Source: Microcoleus sp. FACHB-68
GTDB taxonomy: Bacteria; Cyanobacteriota; Cyanobacteriia; Cyanobacteriales; Oscillatoriaceae
Direction: 5' to 3'
DNA: 64,000 nucleotides
Assembly: GCF_014695715.1 (NCBI RefSeq)
Contig: NZ_JACJOT010000013.1
Span: 186,001-250,000, forward strand
Shown here: one piece after another, positions 29,325 to 39,270 of the stretch
Layout: every line of letters begins with the position of its first letter
Numbering within the stretch: position 1 is the first letter of the stretch
Notes under the pieces: model-generated
The model's input: only the letters and a program-made list of their open reading frames with translations
The model's database searches: none
What the model was told of the DNA's origin: nothing
Made by a program: the position numbers and the translations under genes

Positions 29325-31253
29325 GTGAACTTGCTAATCCAACAGATAAAAGCTGTGCTTCTGAGTGCGGCTTCTTCACTATCCAGACGGCAAAAACGCT
29401 ATTTTCTCATGGCCATCGACGCTGTGCTGCTGTTGGTCGCCATCTATAGCGCGTTGGGGCTGCGCTTTAGCTCCATGAGTTCCGTGCCAGAAATCTATCG
29501 CTACAGTGGGTTAATCGCCTTACTGATTGGCATTAAACTCACTGTTTTTCGGGTTATGGGTCTTTACCGGCCTATTCTGCGCTACACAAGCTTGGAGTTT
29601 TTGCTAACTGCGGCGCTTAAAGCAGTTGCACTCAGTTCGGCTACACTGGTTAGCCTCGCTTATTTCCTGGATCTGTGGTCACTGCCTCGCTCGGTTCTGA
29701 TTATAGATGGAATGCTGACCCTGCTGTTCGTGGTTGGGTTTCGGCTTTCGTTGCGCCGGCTCGTTTACAAACTCAACTCGATGGCTTGTGCAACAGCGCC
29801 GGTAGAACGAGTGGTGATTTACGGGGCAGGGGCATCTGGGTCGGAATTGGCACAATCCTTATCAGCGAACCCTGCTTATCGCCTGATTGCCTTTGTTGAT
29901 GATAATTCCTCTCTCCATCACCAAGTTGTTCAGGGACTGAATGTTTACTCACCGCAGGATTTACCCAAACTCCGAGAGAAAAAGCATTTTAATACGATTC
30001 TCTTGGCCATGCCTTCTGTGGACGGGAAAACCAAGTTTGAGATTTTACAGCGCTTGCAGTCTTTAGCTGTGGTCGTCAAAACTGTACCCAGCATCGGAGA
30101 GATTCTGGCTGGCAAAGTTTCTATTAGTAAGATTCGCAACATTGATATTGCCGACCTGTTAGGCCGCGAACAAGTTGCGCCTAATTTAGACTTATTACAG
30201 ATGAATGTGACGGGTCGCTCGGTCTTAGTCACGGGTGCCGGTGGCTCAATAGGCTCTGAGTTATGCCGGCAAATCGCTTTACAGAACCCTAAATGCTTGG
30301 TGCTTTATGAAATGGGCGAGTTTGCCCTCTACAGCATTGACATGGAATTGGCTGAAAACTATCCCACACTTCACAAAGTTGCTTGTTTGGGAAGTGTAAC
30401 CGATTCAGTCCAGCTCAAGGATGTTTTGAGTAAATATCAGGTTGATACGGTTTATCATGCCGCTGCCTACAAGCACGTTCCCCTGGTGGAAGCAAATCCT
30501 GCCCAGGGAATTTGGAATAATGTTTTAGGGACATTAACCGCAGCCCGTTGTGCGATGGAGTCTGGGGTCAGCAAATTTGTCTTGATTTCTACAGATAAGG
30601 CAGTACGCCCCACCAATGTTATGGGCGCAACGAAGCGAGTGGCAGAGTTGATCTTGCAGGCGCTTGCCGAACGCCCTAAAACTCCTACCTGTTTCACGAT
30701 GGTTCGATTTGGCAATGTGCTAGATAGTAGCGGTTCCGTTGTCCCCCGGTTCCGCCAACAAATTGCTGAGGGTAAACCCATTACAGTGACCCATCCAGAG
30801 ATGACTCGCTATTTCATGTCTATCCCTGAAGCCGCTTCTTTGGTGATTCAAGCGGGAGCGATGGCCAAAGGCGGTGAGGTGTTTTTATTGGATATGGGTG
30901 AACCTGTAAAGATTTACGATCTGGCTGTGCAGATGATTCGTTTGAGTGGTTTGGAACCGGCAGAGGACATTGAGATTGAAATCACCGGCTTAAGACCTGG
31001 AGAAAAGATTCATGAAGAATTGCTGATTGATAGCGCCAATGCTCAAGCGACAAACCATCCCAAGATTTTCTGTGCTCATGAATCTAAAATTCGCTGGAAT
31101 TGTTTGGAACCGTGCTTGGAAGCGCTGTTCGCACAAGCTCGACTTGCCGACCCTGCCGGCATCCGGACAGAACTGCAGGGTCTTGTGCCAGAGTATCAGC
31201 CAAAAACACCTTTAGTTACTGAGACGACTATGAAACCTGTGTCGGCACAATAA
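29325..31253 (+). CDS. Membrane nucleotide-sugar 4,6-dehydratase/epimerase (CapD/WbpM family)
   Basis: A 642-residue protein. Four membrane helices (about 25-150) are followed by a CoA-binding-like Rossmann fold ([16 protein letters not shown]) and then the catalytic SDR domain with [23 protein letters not shown], and the active-site [18 protein letters not shown]-terminal [18 protein letters not shown] and [13 protein letters not shown] are typical. Relatives convert UDP-GlcNAc-type sugars for surface polysaccharides. The start is GTG 29325. The gene stands alone, so the polysaccharide it serves is unknown. Confidence 0.92.
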   Translation: MNLLIQQIKAVLLSAASSLSRRQKRYFLMAIDAVLLLVAIYSALGLRFSSMSSVPEIYRYSGLIALLIGIKLTVFRVMGLYRPILRYTSLEFLLTAALKAVALSSATLVSLAYFLDLWSLPRSVLIIDGMLTLLFVVGFRLSLRRLVYKLNSMACATAPVERVVIYGAGASGSELAQSLSANPAYRLIAFVDDNSSLHHQVVQGLNVYSPQDLPKLREKKHFNTILLAMPSVDGKTKFEILQRLQSLAVVVKTVPSIGEILAGKVSISKIRNIDIADLLGREQVAPNLDLLQMNVTGRSVLVTGAGGSIGSELCRQIALQNPKCLVLYEMGEFALYSIDMELAENYPTLHKVACLGSVTDSVQLKDVLSKYQVDTVYHAAAYKHVPLVEANPAQGIWNNVLGTLTAARCAMESGVSKFVLISTDKAVRPTNVMGATKRVAELILQALAERPKTPTCFTMVRFGNVLDSSGSVVPRFRQQIAEGKPITVTHPEMTRYFMSIPEAASLVIQAGAMAKGGEVFLLDMGEPVKIYDLAVQMIRLSGLEPAEDIEIEITGLRPGEKIHEELLIDSANAQATNHPKIFCAHESKIRWNCLEPCLEALFAQARLADPAGIRTELQGLVPEYQPKTPLVTETTMKPVSAQ

Positions 31254-31342
31254 GCCGGCGAGAGGGGCTAGGAGAAGAGGGGGTGAAGTTAGCAGATACA
31301 CGCCATGCCGAGAAAATTTTTACATTTAAATTATATAGATGT

Positions 31343-31407
31343 AAAAGCGGCAGCTAGAGGAAAGGCTTTCTTAAAGTTTAAAGCTTTTATACTTTCGTGC
31401 CGCTTTT
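31343..31407. terminator. Bidirectional terminator between convergent genes
   Basis: Arms AAAAGCGGCA (31343-31352) and TGCCGCTTTT (31398-31407) give a 10-base stem ending in T runs on both strands. The long 45-base loop holds a second AAAGCTTT-type pairing. It serves the dehydratase gene and leuD, which converge here. Confidence 0.7.
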
Positions 31408-31430
31408 TGTGTAATTTAAATGTTTTAATG

Positions 31431-31985
31431 TCAGCGGGATTGCTTGGCAGCAATCATGCCGGTTTGACGGGCGTAAGCAAAAATGCCGCCGGCATCAATG
31501 ACGGGGCCAACTTCTCCCAGTGGCTTGAGGTCGTAGGTTTTATCCAGCGTGTGATTCACCAGCCGGTTTTGTTCAAAGTCAATGGTAACTTCTTGGCCGG
31601 TTTCAAACTGATCGCACAGCCGCTCAACGGATTCCCAAGGGTAGAGTTCGCCGGTGGCTGAGCAGTTGCGGAAAAAGATGCGAGCGTAGGAAAGGGCGAT
31701 CACAGCCTCGACACCGGCAGCGCCTAAAGCAATGGGTGCGTGTTCTCGTGAGGAACCGCAGCCGAAATTTTCGCCGGCAATAATAATGGGGTAACGGGTC
31801 TTTATCTCACCCGGATCGATAAACTTGCCGTAGCGGTCTGGTAAGCCAATTAAGGCATAGCTACCCAGTTTTTCATACTCGTCCGGTTTAGAGGGAACTA
31901 GCGTGAGGTATTCAGCCGGAATAATTTGATCGGTATCAATGTTGTCATCTAGCACAAAGATGAGGCCGCGAATCACTTTGCCCAT
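31431..31985 (-). CDS. leuD: 3-isopropylmalate dehydratase small subunit
   Basis: 184 residues from ATG 31985 ([20 protein letters not shown]). [31 protein letters not shown] and [10 protein letters not shown] are the LeuD signatures. With LeuC it isomerises 2- to 3-isopropylmalate in leucine synthesis. The open frame extends 60 codons upstream, but that part shows no similarity, so the internal ATG is chosen; this length fits the archaeal-type small subunit (about 165-200). leuC is not in the window. Confidence 0.93.
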   Translation of the reverse strand: MGKVIRGLIFVLDDNIDTDQIIPAEYLTLVPSKPDEYEKLGSYALIGLPDRYGKFIDPGEIKTRYPIIIAGENFGCGSSREHAPIALGAAGVEAVIALSYARIFFRNCSATGELYPWESVERLCDQFETGQEVTIDFEQNRLVNHTLDKTYDLKPLGEVGPVIDAGGIFAYARQTGMIAAKQSR

Positions 31986-32379
31986 GATTAAGATCCCTGT
32001 TTTGCCTCGGCTGTTTAAGGTTTTCACCTTGCATTCTACCCTGCTTCGGGAATGGAGGCAGATGCTGCTTGAGGGAACACCGGCACAACTTGCTGCCGGC
32101 TTGCACTCATGCCGGTGCAACTCGCGTAGGCAAAGCATCGCTGACATCTGACGCTCAATGCCCAAAAAACAGCGCTTCTCTAGCCACAGAGTGGATTACA
32201 ACCTATCGGTGCTGTTTGAAACTTTCTTCCCGAATTTCTGCTGAGCAACCAGTTGATAATATCGTTATGATTCGTTATATTCTGAGCCTGGACTATCGTC
32301 AACAAAAAGCCAGCATATCTGGCTAAAGGACTTAAGTCAAAAACTCAGGGGTAGCGATTAATCACCGGCTGTATAAAAC

Positions 32380-33243
32380 ATGGCAAATTCGATTGATAAC
32401 ATCGCCCGACAGGCACGCCAGGGAAGCGTGGCGGCGATTATTCAAGTTTTAAATGATAAACTCGCCCACTCCGGCGTTAGAACCCGAGCTGTTTTGGAAA
32501 ATGGGGTGCTGCAACTCCTATGCGAGGCGGCGAAGGCCGAACAGCTTGAACAATCTAGCTTAGTTGAGCGCATCCGGCAGATTTTAGAGTCTTTGGCACC
32601 ACGTAATATTCACCGGGTAAAAATTAATAGTCGCATTGTCCGCGAGCAGCAGTTACTCTGGCTAGAAGAAATTAATCGCGATCCCGAAAGTCAGCTTCTC
32701 TGGTCCCAAGACATTACGCTCGCCAAGCCGAACTTTTTGAAACGACTCGCAGAAGATAGGGAAGATCGCAAGCGAGATGTTGAGGAGCCGGCTTTTCCTC
32801 AGCAGACTGTCACATCTCGTTTCGAGCGAGAGCAACGTCAATTCTGGCGCGGCATCTTGGTGGGGGGTCTGGGCCTCAGTTTATTATTAGTGGTATTGGG
32901 CTGGACGCTCAGTAATTGGCTTGGCTTGAAGTTGAGCAACCCGATGCAAGCACAAACGCCAAAGCCTGCCGGTTCAGTCAAGCCAGGGAGTTCTCCCAGC
33001 CGGGATAGCTTTGCCGATGCTGTCAGACTGGCTGAGCAAGCTTCGGCTGCCGGTAAAGTTGCCGCATCTCCGGCTGATTGGTTGGCCCTTGCCGCGAAAT
33101 GGCAGCAGGCGGGGGATCTGATGGGTACTGTCCCGCCGACTAATCCCCGCTACAAAATCGCTCAAAACCGAGCGGCGCTTTATCGTCAGAATAGTGAAAA
33201 GGCTCAACAGGAAGCGCAGAAGCGACGCGGACAATCTTACTGA
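32380..33243 (+). CDS. Cyanobacterial membrane protein of unknown function
   Basis: A 287-residue protein. About 150 N-terminal residues are soluble and helical (AARQ..QVLNDKLAHSGVRTRAV region, then QLLWLEEINRDPESQLLWSQ). One membrane helix follows (about 158-180, ILVGGLGLSLLLVVLGWTLS), and then a periplasmic or lumenal Ala/Gln-rich helical tail (DWLALAAKWQQAGDLMGTVP). I recall this N-terminal plus helical-tail arrangement in other cyanobacterial proteins, without function. It is convergent with the next gene, with an imperfect hairpin between them. Confidence 0.6.
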   Translation: MANSIDNIARQARQGSVAAIIQVLNDKLAHSGVRTRAVLENGVLQLLCEAAKAEQLEQSSLVERIRQILESLAPRNIHRVKINSRIVREQQLLWLEEINRDPESQLLWSQDITLAKPNFLKRLAEDREDRKRDVEEPAFPQQTVTSRFEREQRQFWRGILVGGLGLSLLLVVLGWTLSNWLGLKLSNPMQAQTPKPAGSVKPGSSPSRDSFADAVRLAEQASAAGKVAASPADWLALAAKWQQAGDLMGTVPPTNPRYKIAQNRAALYRQNSEKAQQEAQKRRGQSY

Positions 33244-33254
33244 GTCAAGGCAAA

Positions 33255-33304
33255 CCAGGAAGGGTAAAGGGTGAAGGGTAAAGTTTGTTTCACCTTTCCC
33301 CTGG
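33255..33304. terminator. Imperfect bidirectional hairpin between convergent genes
   Basis: CCAGG...AAAGGGTGAA on the left can pair with TTTCACCTTTCCCCTGG on the right across about 12 bases of loop. It lies in the 70-base gap between convergent genes and is the only candidate terminator for both. Confidence 0.5.
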
Positions 33305-33313
33305 TACGCTCAT

Positions 33314-34168
33314 TTAGTGCAAGTCTGCTTCCCAGATACCGATGTAGATGCGCTGGCGTTCATCCCGCTCGATCACTCCTTTTAGGGTTTCTAAAAAAAA
33401 GAAGTAACGACTGGACTGACCCTTCTGCACCAGTTGTAATCCCAGTTTAATTTGCTCGTTGAGCCGGCAGCCTAGCATACTGTTTAACGTAATCTGGATC
33501 GCATCAAACTCGACTGAGTCGGCAAAGGATGCTTCTGTTTGGCGAAGGTACTCAGAATTTGTGTCAAATAAAAAGCCCAAGCTAACTTTATCTGGAATTA
33601 AGTCATAAATCATCGCAGTGGTATTTGGCCAGTAGCCAGTCACCGTTCGGCTTGGTACACCAAACATTTGACGGACATGACTTTTAGGTGTCCCCGGTTT
33701 AAACCCTGGAATCCCCGCCCCAAAGGGCACCTTCTGGCACTGATTTTCTAGCACATCCTCTATATGTGTGTCCGCTTGAGAGTCTTTAAAAGCTAGCCTT
33801 CTATCTTGGCCGGCTGAATTTTTTGCGTTGAGCTTGGATGAGAGGAAAAAAGCTTGTTTTTCCGCAAGCGGTTCTGACAGCGATAGTGCCGGCAGCAATC
33901 CTTGGGAAAGTCCGGTCATTAAAAAACTAATCGCGATAGAGGCACCAATCACATTCATGTACGACTTTGTAACGAATAGGCGTTGCCGATTATTGAGTTT
34001 TCTGTACTGCACCCGTTGAAAATGCTTGATGTGAGGAGGCTCGTTAGTGATGCCGGCATTGGGCAAAAGCCAAGTCTTCGCGTGACCAACGTCCCTTAGC
34101 CTGTTCCACAGCATATCGGAAACTCTATTTTTTGATCGCGTTGGTAGACACTTTCGATCACTGACCAT
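33314..34168 (-). CDS. Conserved cyanobacterial protein, kinase-tail-like domain
   Basis: A 284-residue frame. One membrane helix or signal anchor occurs at about residues 73-95 (VIGASIAISFLMTGLSQGLL). The C-terminal ~150 residues (GIPGFKPGTPKSHVRQMFG, GYWPNTTAMIYDL, QITLNSMLGC, ending IYIGIWEADLH) form a conserved module. I recall it downstream of Ser/Thr kinase domains in cyanobacteria; here it occurs without a kinase. The start is uncertain: ATG 34168 or ATG 33958 (MNVIGAS), neither with a strong ribosome site. Function unknown. Confidence 0.6.
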   Translation of the reverse strand: MVSDRKCLPTRSKNRVSDMLWNRLRDVGHAKTWLLPNAGITNEPPHIKHFQRVQYRKLNNRQRLFVTKSYMNVIGASIAISFLMTGLSQGLLPALSLSEPLAEKQAFFLSSKLNAKNSAGQDRRLAFKDSQADTHIEDVLENQCQKVPFGAGIPGFKPGTPKSHVRQMFGVPSRTVTGYWPNTTAMIYDLIPDKVSLGFLFDTNSEYLRQTEASFADSVEFDAIQITLNSMLGCRLNEQIKLGLQLVQKGQSSRYFFFLETLKGVIERDERQRIYIGIWEADLH

Positions 34169-34556
34169 ACTCGCATTAAAAAAAATGTCTTATACGCTTC
34201 CCTTTTTAGAAGGACCGAATCCAAAAAGCGTCAGGGGAATCGTTGTCTCTTTTTTGCTGCTGCTGAGCGCTGCCGGCCTCATGTTTTGCAATCTTTATTT
34301 TATGTGCAAAAACAAAGCTCTCAGTTCAAACTTTTTAAACTTGTTTTTCAGTGAATATCTTAGGCGATTTCACTTACAACTATTTAAACAAAATATGCTT
34401 TAACATCCTTTCTCAAAAACGCAAGTTTACAAATTATTATTTTAATTTATTTTTGTCAAATTGCATTATTGAAAAATTATTTTTTTGCCTCTAGTTGTAA
34501 CTAAATAAATTAGAAAATCTCATAAAACTTTGCAAAATTAATGTTAAGACAATCCT

Positions 34557-35477
34557 CTATTTCGATTGAAGTTTATTTTCATTTTCCTCCATTTGTAGCA
34601 ACTCTGGCACCGTCACAAATTTGTAGCCACGATTTTTGAATTCTGCAATAATCACCGGCAACGCTTCAACTGTTTGCCAGCGATTGCCTCCCCCATCATG
34701 CAGCAGCACAATTCCCCCCGATCTGGCATTACGCAGAACATTGTCAATAATCGTTGATGTTGATATGCCGGTGTTCCAGTCTCTAGAATCAGCAGACCAC
34801 ATCATAACAGTATATTTCTGTTGTTGAGCGTAAGCGGCTAAGCCATTATTTAGCACACCTCCAGGCGGGCGAAATAAAGAAGTTTTTACGCCTGTGACTT
34901 GATAAATGAGTGTGGCTGTGTCTTCAATTTCTCTAGTCGCTTGGAATGTATTTACGCGGTAGGGATGATGCCAAGTATGGTTGCCAATTGCGTGACCTTC
35001 CGCTACAACTTTTTTTGCAATATGTGGGTAAAGTTTGAGATGTTTCCCGATCCAAAAAAAGGTTGCTTTAACTTGATATTGATTAAGTATATTTAATACC
35101 TTTTCTGTGGTTCCTATCCAAGGGCCATCATCAAATGTTAGGGCAATAACTTTTTCCTGGCCGGCTAATTCTGCCTGCTGGACAATTTTCCCATGAAAAC
35201 TTGCCGGGGACGAAAAGAAAAAACTTTTCTTTTCTTCATCTTCCCCTTGAGTGATCGAATTTCTCCATTGTTCAACCCGCTGATTCGCGGCTGCTTTTAC
35301 ACGGGAAAACTCTAAATCTAATTTAATTGCCGGCTTGAATAAGTTTGTTAGATTTAAAGTTGCCGGTTCTGAAGGGGGATCAACCGGCATGAGAGCACTA
35401 GCAACAAAACTGCCGGCGGCGGCAACTAAAGCAAGGCAAGTTTTTTGAACCCCAGAGAACGAAACACGAATGGTCAC
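34557..35477 (-). CDS. Polysaccharide deacetylase (NodB homology domain)
   Basis: A 306-residue protein with a signal peptide (about 1-27). The NodB domain (about 118-295) shows TFDDGP with the catalytic base and metal Asp pair, the metal-binding GNHTWHHPYR (H-x3-H type), LFRPPGG, and LLHDGGG. It should deacetylate peptidoglycan or an exported polysaccharide outside the plasma membrane. A charged linker rich in Glu/Lys lies between the signal and the catalytic domain. It is monocistronic; the 150 bases downstream are very AT-rich. Confidence 0.9.
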   Translation of the reverse strand: MTIRVSFSGVQKTCLALVAAAGSFVASALMPVDPPSEPATLNLTNLFKPAIKLDLEFSRVKAAANQRVEQWRNSITQGEDEEKKSFFFSSPASFHGKIVQQAELAGQEKVIALTFDDGPWIGTTEKVLNILNQYQVKATFFWIGKHLKLYPHIAKKVVAEGHAIGNHTWHHPYRVNTFQATREIEDTATLIYQVTGVKTSLFRPPGGVLNNGLAAYAQQQKYTVMMWSADSRDWNTGISTSTIIDNVLRNARSGGIVLLHDGGGNRWQTVEALPVIIAEFKNRGYKFVTVPELLQMEENENKLQSK

Positions 35478-35553
35478 GTCGATTTTGAGGAGAGCATTTA
35501 TTAAAACAGTCTCAACAATACCACTAAGTCACCAATCAGATTGTTTCAGTTTG

Positions 35554-36477
35554 CTAACTTTCTGACACCTCAAACTTAGCCAAACCCAAATAGCGAATCC
35601 CCACCGGCGTCACTTCAAACCGGCAAGGCAATATCTCCAAACTCTTGGCAACAGCCTCTCGCAACAGCTTTCCATAAACCGGATCGGTATTATCTCCAGG
35701 CGCAAAGCTGGTGCAATCACCGCGATTGATAAAATAAAGCATGACCGGACGAATAGCCGGCAATAACGCCATTAACTCCCGCAGGTGCTTCTGTCCTCGT
35801 TCTGTGACTGTATCTGGAAATAGCGCTAATTTGCCATTTGTAAATGTCGTATTTTTCACTTCTAAATAAATCGTGCGAGGTGGGAGGGTTAATTCCTTTT
35901 CATTAAAAGAATACTTTGGAAGAAGAGAAGCGGAGGTGAGAGAAGCACAAACGTTATTTAATTTATTCAGGTAAGTAGGTGATATTAGTTCCCCGTCTTG
36001 TGGCAATAAATTGCTTTGGGAAATGGTAGAATTTAAACCTGCTTTAACTTGAACAGAGTTGTAGCTTTGTTCGAGAGATTGAAATAACACAAAATCCACC
36101 CGACTGTTCTTTTCCAAACCATAAGGCACCTCACCCTGAATTCGCTCATAATTGCCTAACTGGGGGAAAAGTCGCTTCTCCAACGCTAGCTTGATGACTC
36201 GGTTCGGCAGCGCCGTATTAATTCCCACCCAAGTTGGTTCGGTGTCGCAAACTTCTATCATCTCCCAGGTATAAGCCAGCTTACGCTTAGGATTGTCACT
36301 GTAAGAGACTTGCACGTTTGCGCCAATTGTGCAGACACCAGTCATCGGGCCGGTGTTGGGACAATGTGCCGTAATCACCTCCCCTGAAGCCAGTTCAATA
36401 TCTGCAAAGAACCGCTTATAACGCTTGAGCAAAATGCCTGGGTAGAGAGGTGGATATTGATAAAGCCAATCGGACAT
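35554..36477 (-). CDS. sfsA: SfsA family protein with an internal insertion
   Basis: 307 residues from the second of two adjacent ATGs (36477, MSDWLYQYPPLYPG). GILLKRYKRFFADIEL, HCPNTGPMTG, NSRVDFVLF, IYLEVKNTT, GLALFPDTVTERGQKHLREL-like text and VMLYFINRGDCTSFAPGD match SfsA, a nucleic-acid-binding, nuclease-like protein usually about 235-240 residues long. The excess is a block of about 65 residues (from QSLEQSYNS to LTLPPR) inserted between VDFVLF and the conserved IYLEVK strand. All family motifs on either side remain intact, so the protein is probably functional. Confidence 0.85.
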   Translation of the reverse strand: MSDWLYQYPPLYPGILLKRYKRFFADIELASGEVITAHCPNTGPMTGVCTIGANVQVSYSDNPKRKLAYTWEMIEVCDTEPTWVGINTALPNRVIKLALEKRLFPQLGNYERIQGEVPYGLEKNSRVDFVLFQSLEQSYNSVQVKAGLNSTISQSNLLPQDGELISPTYLNKLNNVCASLTSASLLPKYSFNEKELTLPPRTIYLEVKNTTFTNGKLALFPDTVTERGQKHLRELMALLPAIRPVMLYFINRGDCTSFAPGDNTDPVYGKLLREAVAKSLEILPCRFEVTPVGIRYLGLAKFEVSES

Positions 36478-36659
36478 CATGTTAGTGTTTAGCCGCAATA
36501 GCTGGATTCGCTGAGTCGCTGTCCTGAATTAGGGAGCGAAACAGAGCATTATTGTACCGAGATACCTGCTTTGAAAATTGCGGTGGCGCTCAACCTGGGG
36601 TCAGCGTTACCAAATTCAGGTTAAATAGTGTGAAGCACTTTAGCTACTTTTAACAATTC

Positions 36660-38321
36660 GTGTCTGACATCAAAAAACCCGCTCGTTCCCTGGCTGGGAT
36701 TGCCGGCATTGTGGCAGTGGCCACCCTAATTAGCAAAATTTTTGGTTTAGTGCGCCAGCAAGCAATTGCCGCAGCCTTCGGCGTGGGTGCTGCTGTTGAT
36801 GCCTATAACTACGCATACGTCATTCCTGGCTTTTTATTCGTGTTGTTGGGTGGGATTAACGGGCCATTTCACAGCGCCATTGTCAGTGTTTTGGCCAAGC
36901 GGAAGCAGGAAGAATCAGCGGCATTGGTGGAGACGATCACCACGCTGGTGGGTGGGGTGCTTTTGCTGGTGACAGTTGGTTTAGTGATTTTCGCCGGCCC
37001 TCTTATTAACGTCGTGGCACCCGGCTTAAACGTAACGGCGGCAGAGGCAGCAACGCGTGGGATCAATTCAGAACAATTCCAAACCATTCTTCAAACGAGA
37101 GAGATCGCCATCCAGCAATTCCGGATCATGGCCCCGATGGCTTTACTAGCCGGCTTGATTGGCATTGGTTTTGGCACCCTGAATGCAGCGGATCAATATT
37201 GGCTGCCGTCGATCAGTCCTTTGTTTTCCAGCGTCACCGTCATTGGTGGATTAGGACTGCTGGCTTTACAGTTAGGCAATAAAATTACACTGCCGCAGTA
37301 CGCCCTCACCGGCGGACTCGTGCTTGCCTTCGGAACCGTGGCTGGAGCGATTTTACAATGGCTGGTGCAACTTGCCGCCCAGTGGCGAGCCGGCATGGGG
37401 ACATTGCGCCTGCGGTTTGATTTTAAACAGCCTGGGGTGCGGGATGTGATGAATATTTTAGGGCCGGCCACCTTTTCCTCTGGGATGCTGCAAATCAACG
37501 TTTACACCGATTTGTGGTTTGCCTCCTTTATCCCCCAAGCGGCGGCTGCCTTGGGATATGCCGGCCTTTTAGTGCAAACACCCCTCGGTATTATTTCCAA
37601 TGTGCTGTTGGTGCCAATGCTGCCGATGTTTTCTCGGCTAGCCGATCCCGCCGATTGGCCAGAGTTAAAGGTGCGAATCCGTCAGGGTTTAATCCTCACC
37701 GGCATCACCATGCTACCGCTCAGCGCCCTAATGGTCACCCTCGCAGTGCCCATCGTGCGCGTTGTTTACGAACGCGGTGCTTTCAATGCAGATGCTTCTA
37801 AATTCGTTGCGCCGGTGCTCATCGCCTACAGCATCGGGATGTTTGTCTATTTGGGACGCGATGTCGTGGTGCGGGTGTTTTATGCTTTGGGCGATGGAGA
37901 AACGCCGTTTCGAGTCAGTGTGGCGAATATCCTGCTCAATGTCGTGCTCGATTACATCATGGTTGAGGCATTTGGCGCACCGGGTTTGGTGTTAGCCACC
38001 GTTGGGGTCAACCTTGTCTCTATGGTGGTGCTATTGGTGCTGCTTGATCGCAAACTGCATGGTTTATCCTGGCAAGAGTGGTGTGGGCCAATTTTTGCAC
38101 TCACTGGTTTGAGTGTCCTTGCCGGCGCTGCCTGCTGGGGAACGCTTTGGCTGTCTCAGAAGGCTTTAGGAAGTGAGGGTTTGTTGGTGCAACTGCTGCA
38201 ACTCTGTCTTGCCGGTGGGGTGGGATTAGCAATTTTTGGTGTATTGGCTATCCAGTTGAAGTTACCAGAGCTGGATATTTTTGTCTCCCGCTTGCGGCAG
38301 CGTTTTGGCAAAAAATCTTGA
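36660..38321 (+). CDS. murJ: Lipid II flippase MurJ (MviN family)
   Basis: A 553-residue integral membrane protein with about 14 helices from GTG 36660. FGLVRQQAIAAAFGVGAAVD near the N-terminus, QINVYTDLWFASFIPQAAAA, PMFSRLAD and RVVYERGAFNADAS are typical of MurJ. It flips the lipid-linked peptidoglycan precursor across the plasma membrane. A 34-residue loop after helix 3 (TAAEAATRGINSEQFQTILQ) is normal for cyanobacterial forms. The left IS copy begins only 20 bases after the stop. Confidence 0.93.
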   Translation: MSDIKKPARSLAGIAGIVAVATLISKIFGLVRQQAIAAAFGVGAAVDAYNYAYVIPGFLFVLLGGINGPFHSAIVSVLAKRKQEESAALVETITTLVGGVLLLVTVGLVIFAGPLINVVAPGLNVTAAEAATRGINSEQFQTILQTREIAIQQFRIMAPMALLAGLIGIGFGTLNAADQYWLPSISPLFSSVTVIGGLGLLALQLGNKITLPQYALTGGLVLAFGTVAGAILQWLVQLAAQWRAGMGTLRLRFDFKQPGVRDVMNILGPATFSSGMLQINVYTDLWFASFIPQAAAALGYAGLLVQTPLGIISNVLLVPMLPMFSRLADPADWPELKVRIRQGLILTGITMLPLSALMVTLAVPIVRVVYERGAFNADASKFVAPVLIAYSIGMFVYLGRDVVVRVFYALGDGETPFRVSVANILLNVVLDYIMVEAFGAPGLVLATVGVNLVSMVVLLVLLDRKLHGLSWQEWCGPIFALTGLSVLAGAACWGTLWLSQKALGSEGLLVQLLQLCLAGGVGLAIFGVLAIQLKLPELDIFVSRLRQRFGKKS

Positions 38322-38341
38322 GTTGCCCTGGGGTGCGTGAT

Positions 38342-39270
38342 AGCCTGTTTCTAAAGAAATGTAAAAGTGAGCAACCAAAGCCAAACTTTTGAGTCAAGCT
38401 GAAGTCAGCGTTCAGCCTCACAAAGATGTCTCGTAAAACCTATCCGGGCAACTTAACTGACATTGAGTGGAAGTTTATCGAACCCTTGCTGCCAGAGAAA
38501 CCGGTCATTGGTCATCCCAGACAAGTCGATTTAAGAGAAATTCTTAACGCCATTTTTTATCTTCAGCGAGAAGGCATTCCTTGGCGAGGATTGCCGGGTG
38601 ATTTCCCGCCTTGGCAAACGGTCTATAACTACTTACGCTATTGGCAAAGACTCGGTGTTTGGCAACAAATTCATGACCAATTGAGAACACAAGTTCGGCA
38701 AGCTGTCGGGAAAACAGCGCCAGCCAGTGCCTCTGTTCTCGATTCCCAATCCGTCAAAACGCCGGAAAAAAGGGGGAACTCTGCGGTTATGTTCGCCTTT
38801 GGCGAGGCGAAGCCTTAGCAGCTAAAAAGGTCAAAGGACGCAAGCGGGTTGCCCTTGTCGATAGACTCGCACTCTTAATCGGGGTCGTTGTCTTGGAAGC
38901 GGGTTGTGCTGAGCGATTAGCAGGAGCAAGCGTTGTTCTCGAAGCCTGTGAGTTCGGCACACAAGACTTCAGTGTCATCTGGGTAGATCAGGGATTTAGT
39001 GGAGCGAATTTTGCCCGAGTGGTGAAACAATTAACAGGGGCGTCGGTTGAAGTGAAACGCCCGTCAAAGCGCTGGATTTGAGATTTTACCCAAGCGTTGG
39101 ATTGTTGAACGAACCTTTGCTTGCTGGAATTACTATCGACGTTTAAGTAAAGACTATGAAGTGTTACCAGAGATGAGTCAAGCCATGATTCATGGAGCAA
39201 TGATTCATTTGATGTTACGTCATTTAGGAAAATCACTTCAGCCAACTTAACAATTGTTTAGAAACATGCT
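38342..39270 (+). mobile_element. IS5-family insertion sequence, left copy
   Basis: 929 bases with imperfect terminal repeats: AGCCTGTTTCTAAA at the left end and, inverted, AGCATGTTTCTAAA at the right. The identical-length right copy at 47144-48072 differs at only a few positions (for example GAG/GAT at 38467-38469). No clear target-site duplication flanks either copy. The two copies share orientation and enclose a 7.9 kb cargo, the arrangement of a composite transposon. Confidence 0.88.
38426..39250 (+). pseudogene. IS5-family transposase, two frame changes
   Basis: The product is spread over three frames. Frame 1 begins MSRKTYPGNLTDIEWKFIEP and includes DSQSVKT (first Asp). A -1 shift at A6G5 (38766-38776) joins it to GELCGYVRLWRGEALAAKK, IWVDQGFSG (second Asp) and VKRPSK. 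A second shift near 39070 is needed to reach [17 protein letters not shown] (catalytic Glu) and the end HLGKSLQPT. The first shift is at a plausible programmed slippery site, as in IS427-type elements. The second has no obvious slippery sequence and is probably a lesion. Confidence 0.82.

Noticed and set aside
34185-34403. 72-codon plus-strand frame with one hydrophobic segment
   Set aside because: It lies in an AT-rich gap, has no ribosome site, and its basic tail and composition resemble non-coding AT-rich DNA.
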